Below the pieces are notes generated by a model that did no database searches, had not been told where the DNA came from, and saw only the letters and a program-made list of their open reading frames with translations. This document shows positions 50,873-55,968 of a stretch of DNA of 55,968 nt, one piece after another; the stretch's first letter is position 1; the number at the start of each line of letters is the position of its first letter. The stretch is taken from contig JBNJDR010000007.1 in the NCBI GenBank assembly GCA_051745085.1, positions 1 through 55,968 on the forward strand. Direction: 5' to 3'. The translations under genes and the position numbers were made by a program. Source of the stretch: Halonatronomonas sp051745085. Lineage in GTDB: Bacteria; Bacillota; Halanaerobiia; Halanaerobiales; Halarsenatibacteraceae.

Positions 50873-53800
50873 TTATTCACCAGCTTTTGATAAATTTCTT
50901 TAATTTTTACCCCAGGTTCTACAGCTAATTCTTCTTGCAATACATTCCTACAGCGAATATAAGTTTTAATAGCCATAGACCGCCGGCTCAAATTTATATA
51001 AGCCAGCATTAAATAATAATAAGCTTTTTCCCAGGCAAGATCGATCTGTAAAATTTGATTGCAGTAATGAATACATTTTTCATAATCCGTCTTCTTGTAA
51101 TAATAATTAAGAATCTCATCCATGAAATTCAGATAACTAATTTTGTATCTTTCCCTTTCTTCCAGGGTAAACGCATAATAAACTTCTTCAGCTAGAAAAT
51201 CTCCATGATATAACTCAGCTGCTTTTAAATAATATTCTATCTTTTCATGCTCAACAACTGTCTCTTTAGCTTTTTCAATCCATCTTCTAAATTCATTGAC
51301 ATCATAAATATAACTTGCTTCTGGATTCAAGCCATAATGAGAATTTTCCCGACTAATAAAATAAGGTTCCTGCCTTACTTCTCTATTTGGCTCAAGCGTA
51401 TTTTTCAAAGAATTCAATACTACTTTAAAACTCTTTTTAGCAGATTTGAAATCTGAATCTGGCCAGAGCTGATCGCAGATATATTCCCGCGACAATAAAT
51501 CTCCCCAGTTAACTAAAAATAGCAAAAATAATTCTCGAGCCTTTTCTCTTTTCCAATCATCTTTGGTGATTTCATCATAACCTCGAAAAATCCTTAAGCG
51601 GCCAAAAGCATCTATCTTCAAAGAATAACCGGGGTGATGTTCTAAAGTTCCATAGCCAAGATCATTTAAAAGCGCTCCTACAGCTCCAGGATCAGAATCA
51701 TCTCTTTTGACGTATAATAAAGCCGGGATAATGAGGTCAGGATCTCTGGAAGTAAACAATGATGCATCCCGTAATATTTCAATCATGTTATGCTTCTCAG
51801 TTAAAGCAACCATCTCTTTAACTATTGAATTTAAACTGGCATAATTTTTTGTTTCTTGATGAATTACTGCCAACCAGTAATCGGTAATAATTCTACTAAA
51901 AACATCATACGAATTATTGGTATATTCCCTGGCAGTGGTAATACTTGCCTCTGCTTCTTCGTAATTTTTTTGTTGGTATTGATTAATACCCATGGCGATC
52001 AAGAGCAAACAATTCAACCACTTATCTCCTGCCTGGACAACAATTTCACTGCCCTGACGAGCATATTCTTCACCTTTCCTTGGATCACCATAAAATGCTT
52101 CCAGCAATGATAAACCCATTAATGGTTCTGCTTTACCTCTTTCGACTCCAATATCCTCTACTAATTCTAAAGATCTTTGATAGTGATTAATAGCTTTCTC
52201 TACTTCTCTTTCTCCCTTTAACTGAAAAGCGTGGCCCAATCGCATATTAACCACAGCCTCTGTGAATGGCGAAGAAAAATTCTTTATGATTACTTCCCCG
52301 GAATGCGCTGTTTCTAAGGCTGAATCCCCTTTTCCTAAAAAGCTATTAATAAGTGAAAGCAATAAGACGGTCTCCCGGTGAGATTTTGGAATCTTATTAT
52401 TTTCAGTTTCTCCAGCTAACTTTTCCTTTAAAATAATTAAAGCTTCTTCTAACCTTCCCGTTCTCAACTGAACTCTAGCTTTAAAATTATCATTCTGTTC
52501 TTTGCCGTACGAGCTTTTTTCTGCTAAATTCCTGTATTTTTCGGCTTCTTGATACTGGCCTTCATTGATTTTATTTTCAGCCATTAAGTATAAAAGTTCT
52601 ACTTCCTGCCAGGGGTTGTCTTCTTCTTTTAGTTTTAAAGCTTCCTGTAAATATCGGTCAGCTTTAGCAGGTTGGACAGTATCTAAATAAACCATAGCAA
52701 GTTTTTCTAAAGCTTGTACCAGCATTTCCTTGTTTCCATCCCGGGCAAAAATATTTCTGGCCTCATGAAATGAATTTAAAGCCCCATTAAAATCGCTTTT
52801 CAATCGATAAATATCGCCCTGGAAAAGATATAGTATAGGAAATTTTAAAAAATATTGCTGGGGAAGTTGATCTAAAGATAATTGAAATGTTTCAATCCGA
52901 CCATGCTGAAGCAGTTTTTCTGCAGATTCGATGATTAAACTCACCGTTTGCTCATATTCTTCAGCAGCTAAACTATGATAAATTGCATAACCAGTTAATC
53001 CTTTTTCCTCGGTAATTTCAGCTGCTTTTTTATGCAATTCGTTCATATCATAATGTTCTGCTGCCTGCTGCTGAAGAAATTCTTGAAATAAACTGTGATA
53101 TCTATATTGATTATCGCTGAATTTACTGACAAAAATACTGTTTTCTTCTAATTCCTGAAGAAGTATATGCTGCTGTTCCTCTTCAATAAATTTATTTACT
53201 ATTTCAAAATCTAACATCTGTAATATAGAAGTTTGATACAAAAATTGAATTTTCTCCTGATCCATCTCCTGCAAAACTTCTTTAGCTAAATACTGAAATA
53301 ATAACTCTGATGAAGATGTATTTAAGCTTAAAATTTCTTCAACCGACTGACCTGAATAAATACCCCTTCCGACTAAGTCAACCGCTATTAACCATCCTTC
53401 CGTCCTATTATATATATCCTCGCACCTTGTCTCAGTAAGTTCAAGATTGTATTGATGTTTAAGGAACTCTTTAATCTCCTCTGAAGACAAAGAAAATGTT
53501 GCCGAATCAATAATATATACCTGATTTTTTAACTGCCAATTAATAAAATCGTCTAATTTTAAATTATGCCGGCCTGATAAAACCAGATGGAAATTAGGAG
53601 GTAAATTTTTAATAAAATAATTTAATAATTTTTCAATTTGCTTATTGCCATCTAACAGATGAACATCATCCAGTATATAATAAAATTCATCCTTTTTATT
53701 CTCCAATATTTCGTTCAATAAAACATCTAAAGCTGCCCTAAATTTCAGAGATTGTTCAGAGTTAATATCTAAATATTCATCTGCTTTAGAACCTGTATTA

Positions 53801-54075
53801 TTATCTGAAAATTTGAGGCCGGCGATAAAATTTTCTATAAATATAGCTGCATCCTTATCAAACTCATTAATACTATACCATGCATAATTATCCTGATGAT
53901 GCTTGCGAAAATAATCGGCCAACATGATACTTTTACCATAACCAGGTCCGGCCTTAATTATCGAAAGAGGATAAGAACTGATCTTATAAAATTCATTTTT
54001 TAGAACATTTTTTTCCCAGGTTTCTCTCTGTAATTTGGGCGGGATGAATCTTGTTTTTAAAATAGTGTTTGCCAT
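50866..54075 (-). CDS. STAND-type ATPase transcription regulator with C-terminal wHTH and BTAD domains
   Basis: A signal-transduction ATPase regulator of about 1,069 residues. The N-terminus resembles MalT: TRFIPPKLQRETWEK, Walker A AGPGYGKS (about 45-52) and Walker B YYILDDVHLL (about 135-144), then a winged-helix region. TPR-like helical repeats follow from about 350 to 760. From about 820 a second winged helix (IDAFGRLRIF, YICDQLWPDSD) is followed by a bacterial transcriptional activation domain to the end (ELYHGDFL, LMLAYINLSRRSMAIKTY). No LuxR helix-turn-helix is present. SARP proteins have the reverse order, with wHTH-BTAD first. ATG 54075 behind GAGGTG is preferred to GTG 54084. It probably controls neighbouring genes and perhaps itself. 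Confidence 0.88.
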   Translation of the reverse strand: MANTILKTRFIPPKLQRETWEKNVLKNEFYKISSYPLSIIKAGPGYGKSIMLADYFRKHHQDNYAWYSINEFDKDAAIFIENFIAGLKFSDNNTGSKADEYLDINSEQSLKFRAALDVLLNEILENKKDEFYYILDDVHLLDGNKQIEKLLNYFIKNLPPNFHLVLSGRHNLKLDDFINWQLKNQVYIIDSATFSLSSEEIKEFLKHQYNLELTETRCEDIYNRTEGWLIAVDLVGRGIYSGQSVEEILSLNTSSSELLFQYLAKEVLQEMDQEKIQFLYQTSILQMLDFEIVNKFIEEEQQHILLQELEENSIFVSKFSDNQYRYHSLFQEFLQQQAAEHYDMNELHKKAAEITEEKGLTGYAIYHSLAAEEYEQTVSLIIESAEKLLQHGRIETFQLSLDQLPQQYFLKFPILYLFQGDIYRLKSDFNGALNSFHEARNIFARDGNKEMLVQALEKLAMVYLDTVQPAKADRYLQEALKLKEEDNPWQEVELLYLMAENKINEGQYQEAEKYRNLAEKSSYGKEQNDNFKARVQLRTGRLEEALIILKEKLAGETENNKIPKSHRETVLLLSLINSFLGKGDSALETAHSGEVIIKNFSSPFTEAVVNMRLGHAFQLKGEREVEKAINHYQRSLELVEDIGVERGKAEPLMGLSLLEAFYGDPRKGEEYARQGSEIVVQAGDKWLNCLLLIAMGINQYQQKNYEEAEASITTAREYTNNSYDVFSRIITDYWLAVIHQETKNYASLNSIVKEMVALTEKHNMIEILRDASLFTSRDPDLIIPALLYVKRDDSDPGAVGALLNDLGYGTLEHHPGYSLKIDAFGRLRIFRGYDEITKDDWKREKARELFLLFLVNWGDLLSREYICDQLWPDSDFKSAKKSFKVVLNSLKNTLEPNREVRQEPYFISRENSHYGLNPEASYIYDVNEFRRWIEKAKETVVEHEKIEYYLKAAELYHGDFLAEEVYYAFTLEERERYKISYLNFMDEILNYYYKKTDYEKCIHYCNQILQIDLAWEKAYYYLMLAYINLSRRSMAIKTYIRCRNVLQEELAVEPGVKIKEIYQKLVNKN

Positions 54076-54103
54076 TAATGTCACCTCAAGAATATACTGT
54101 TAC

Positions 54104-54124
54104 ATATTAATTCAATATTAATTC
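54104..54124 (-). promoter_or_regulatory. Tandem 11-bp-period direct repeats before the BTAD regulator
   Basis: The 10-mer ATATTAATTC occurs at 54104-54113 and again at 54115-54124, giving an 11-bp period. On the minus strand they read GAATTAATAT twice, and seven bases later comes TATATT (54091-54096). SARP/BTAD activators are known to bind direct repeats one helical turn apart just upstream of a -10 box. The region is AT-rich and a start here would leave a very short leader, so the role is unproven. Confidence 0.45.
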
Positions 54125-54157
54125 CCCAAATACCTGCAAAAATAAAGGAATTAATAT
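54115..54157. repeat. Perfect 11-bp inverted repeat upstream of the regulator
   Basis: ATATTAATTCC at 54115-54125 is repeated in inverted form as GGAATTAATAT at 54147-54157, with 21 bases between. Its left arm is also one of the direct repeats. The centre-to-centre distance of 32 bases is about three helical turns. The right arm touches the tail of the glucan phosphorylase terminator. Confidence 0.55.
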
Positions 54158-54190
54158 AAAGCAATGGCTCCTAAAAAGGAGCCATTACCT
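54155..54190 (-). terminator. Terminator after the glucan phosphorylase gene
   Basis: On the minus strand AATGGCTCC and GGAGCCATT form a stem with a six-base T-rich loop, followed by GCTTTATATT. The tail is only moderately T-rich. Confidence 0.7.
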
Positions 54191-54205
54191 AAGCTATTAT
54201 TATTA

Positions 54206-55858
54206 CTATCTTCGCTCTGCATTTTTTCTGGCTTTTTTATCATACATCTGTTGATAATAATTTTCTAACATAACTTTAGCATTAAATCTTTTTAAAGTAG
54301 ACCTAATACTCTCCTTCATCATATTAACCCAACTTGTTTTATCTTCATAATAAGTGGGCATTACCTCTTCAAATAAAACTTCATATAAAGCCTTTAAGTC
54401 ATGGCTGTCCTGGTCCTCTCCTTCATAGCCATCACCAAACTGCCAGCCGTTAACCCCATTTTTACATGCTTCCGGCCACCATCCGTCTAATATGCTTAAA
54501 TTAAGAATACCATTCATGGCCGCTTTCATACCTGAGGTTCCGCTAGCTTCCTTGGGCCGACGCGGATTATTTAACCAAACATCTACGCCTCGAGTCAGCA
54601 TTCTCCCAATTTCAATATCATAATCTTCTAGAAATACTACACTATCAGGAAATTTCTCTGTCATTGAAACAATTGTCTCTACCAATTCTTTGCCTGTATC
54701 GTCTAAAGGATGAGCCTTTCCTGAAAATACAATTTGAATTTCATTATTTTCAAAATAAGGAGTTACCTTTTCTAAATCTGAGAAAATTAAATCTGCCCTT
54801 TTATATGGCGCAGCTCTCCGGGCAAAACCGATCAATAACTTATCTCGATCAAGCTTAACCCCGGTCTTTCCAGCAATAAACTCAAGCAATTCTCCCTTTA
54901 TTCCCTGATGGACCTCCAACAAATCACCTTTATTATTAAAGCAGTCAACAATTCTTTGATCTACCCAGCTTTTTTTATGCACCCCATTAGTAATCGCTTT
55001 AATTGGGGCCCGATCGTCGTAATCAGCCCACATTTTTTGGGCAGTATCTCCATGTAATTGGGCCACTCCGTTAGCTAAAGAGGACAATCTCAGACCTGCC
55101 ACCGTCATGTTAAACGGAGCCCCTCCGATATTAACCATTTGTTCTAAGGTTAAACCATTAAAAGCGCCCATATATTCTAAAGTTCTTAAACTATGCTCTT
55201 CATTGCCTTGAGGAACGGGGGTATGAGTTGTAAATACAACTTCTTCTCTAGTTGCAGATAGAGCTTCGGCAAAACTTAAACCACTATTTCTCTTTTCTTT
55301 AATCAACTCGGTTGCAGCTAAGGCCGCATGGCCTTCATTAAAGTGGTATACATCTATATCTAACCCAAGAGTTCTCAAAGCTTTAACCCCACCAATTCCC
55401 AGGACAATTTCTTGAGCAATTCTTTCTTCACTAAACCATCCATACAATTGACCTGTTATCCATTTTGCTTCACCATCATTATCTGGATGATTGGTATCCA
55501 ATAAATACAACTCGGAATTATTAAAGCAATCAAGCTTATAGACCTTACAATTAACCTGCCGCTGTTTAATTTCAACTTGAACTTCTATTCCTGTATCAGT
55601 AACCAGATCATATATATGATCATTACGCGGATAACTGTCGATAGGGCGATTGTCCTCACCAATGATTTGATTAGTATAACCCTGTCTCCATAAAATTCCT
55701 ATACCCACTAAAGGGTAATCCTGCTCTTTAGCTGCTTTCAAGAAGTCTCCTGCTAATATTCCCAAGCCACCAGCATAGATAGGTAGTTTTTCATCTAAGC
55801 CATATTCCATACAAAAATATGCAACCTGTGGTTTACCTTGTTTTCTAGCCATTTTCAT
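54206..55858 (-). CDS. glgP: Alpha-glucan (glycogen/maltodextrin) phosphorylase, short type
   Basis: A GT35 phosphorylase releasing glucose 1-phosphate from alpha-1,4-glucans. At 550 residues it belongs to the short phosphorylase type rather than the 800-residue E. coli type. It starts VAYFCMEYGLDEKLPIYAGGLG. The PLP lysine motif is EASGTSGMKAAMNG near 440-453, and FARRAAPYKRADLI and NNPRRPKEASG are visible. AGGGGG precedes the ATG. No glycogen synthase gene is nearby. A possible sugar-responsive operator lies at its start site. Confidence 0.93.
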   Translation of the reverse strand: MKMARKQGKPQVAYFCMEYGLDEKLPIYAGGLGILAGDFLKAAKEQDYPLVGIGILWRQGYTNQIIGEDNRPIDSYPRNDHIYDLVTDTGIEVQVEIKQRQVNCKVYKLDCFNNSELYLLDTNHPDNDGEAKWITGQLYGWFSEERIAQEIVLGIGGVKALRTLGLDIDVYHFNEGHAALAATELIKEKRNSGLSFAEALSATREEVVFTTHTPVPQGNEEHSLRTLEYMGAFNGLTLEQMVNIGGAPFNMTVAGLRLSSLANGVAQLHGDTAQKMWADYDDRAPIKAITNGVHKKSWVDQRIVDCFNNKGDLLEVHQGIKGELLEFIAGKTGVKLDRDKLLIGFARRAAPYKRADLIFSDLEKVTPYFENNEIQIVFSGKAHPLDDTGKELVETIVSMTEKFPDSVVFLEDYDIEIGRMLTRGVDVWLNNPRRPKEASGTSGMKAAMNGILNLSILDGWWPEACKNGVNGWQFGDGYEGEDQDSHDLKALYEVLFEEVMPTYYEDKTSWVNMMKESIRSTLKRFNAKVMLENYYQQMYDKKARKNAERR

Positions 55859-55885
55859 TTATAATCCCCCTTCTACTTAATTTTA

Positions 55886-55899
55886 CGAAATCGTTTGCA
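55886..55899 (-). promoter_or_regulatory. Possible LacI-type operator of glgP
   Basis: On the minus strand TGCAAACGATTTCG fits the GNAANCGNTTNC pattern of LacI/CcpA-family operators with a central CG, although it is imperfect as a palindrome and deviates from the cre consensus. It lies just downstream of a TATAAT box, over the expected transcription start. Confidence 0.4.
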
Positions 55900-55902
55900 T
55901 TA

Positions 55903-55908
55903 ATTATA
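55903..55908 (-). promoter_or_regulatory. Probable -10 box of glgP
   Basis: A consensus TATAAT on the minus strand, about 45 bases before the glgP ATG. Seventeen bases further up there is only ATAACA, so the -35 element is weak. The 110 bases at the window's right edge hold no other recognisable signal apart from AAGGAGGG near 55934-55941, possibly a remnant or a ribosome site without a gene. Confidence 0.45.
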
Positions 55909-55968
55909 TTATTCTATAAATGATCTGTTATCCCTCCTTCAATTCACCATTATTCTGGAAAACAGCAC

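Noticed and set aside
1..55968. CRISPR arrays, insertion sequences, prophage or attachment sites
   Set aside because: No regularly spaced repeats, transposase or integrase motifs, or flanking duplications were found. The tRNA gene is not followed by a repeated tRNA end.

Overview
The window looks like a low-GC, anaerobic, probably halophilic Firmicute, most likely of the order Halanaerobiales. This is inferred from base composition, acidic proteins, housekeeping gene order and signs of a diderm envelope: a SurA-like chaperone, and an ABC solute-binding protein with a signal peptide but no lipobox. I cannot confirm the taxon without a search. Almost every gene is on the minus strand; the only plus-strand gene is an alpha/beta hydrolase. 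I see no mobile element, prophage or CRISPR array. The left end sits at an rRNA operon: two tandem sigma-A promoters point left, followed by an rRNA-type leader that stops where 16S would begin. This may be a contig break at a repeated rRNA operon.

Left part, about 0.3-14.5 kb, read on the minus strand: a promoter drives apt, relA/spoT, dtd, a metallo-beta-lactamase-fold hydrolase, a membrane-anchored SurA_N-TPR protein, hisS and aspS. Next come a 6S RNA with its own promoter and terminator, 5-formyl-THF cyclo-ligase, rarA and a YigZ-family gene. A second promoter drives the Fe-S/tRNA-thiolation operon iscR, iscS/nifS, nifU, mnmA. This is close to the Bacillus order (relA, dtd, hisS, aspS, 6S, rarA, cymR, iscS, mnmA), with nifU added and an Fe-S-type Rrf2 regulator.

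Middle part, about 14.6-42.6 kb: yebC, ruvCAB, queA, tgt, yajC, lepB, secD, secF, a phasin-like coiled-coil gene and ubiB form one series ending at a terminator. Upstream of it are two unknown small genes behind RNase P RNA, then a Nif3/YqfO gene and a tRNA with anticodon CAT. Further upstream is the macromolecular-synthesis series phoH, pgpH, ybeY, a DUF3048 lipoprotein gene, cdd, era, deoC, recO, glyQ, glyS, a PPDK regulator, a dGTPase-like gene, dnaG and rpoD. Stable RNAs and several operons have recognisable promoters with 17-base spacers.

Right part, about 42.6-56 kb, is the accessory part: a complete branched-chain-amino-acid-type ABC transporter (livHMGF plus binding protein), a divergent KAS III-like enzyme whose expected catalytic Asn is His, a CoA-transferase of the acetyl-CoA hydrolase/4-hydroxybutyrate type, a divergent alpha/beta hydrolase and a 1,072-codon STAND-type regulator with a C-terminal winged helix and BTAD domain. 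These could form one regulated uptake and acyl-processing module of unknown substrate. The regulator's upstream region carries two direct 10-bp repeats with an 11-bp period, the spacing used by SARP/BTAD activators, plus an inverted copy. The window ends in an alpha-glucan phosphorylase gene with a possible LacI-type operator.
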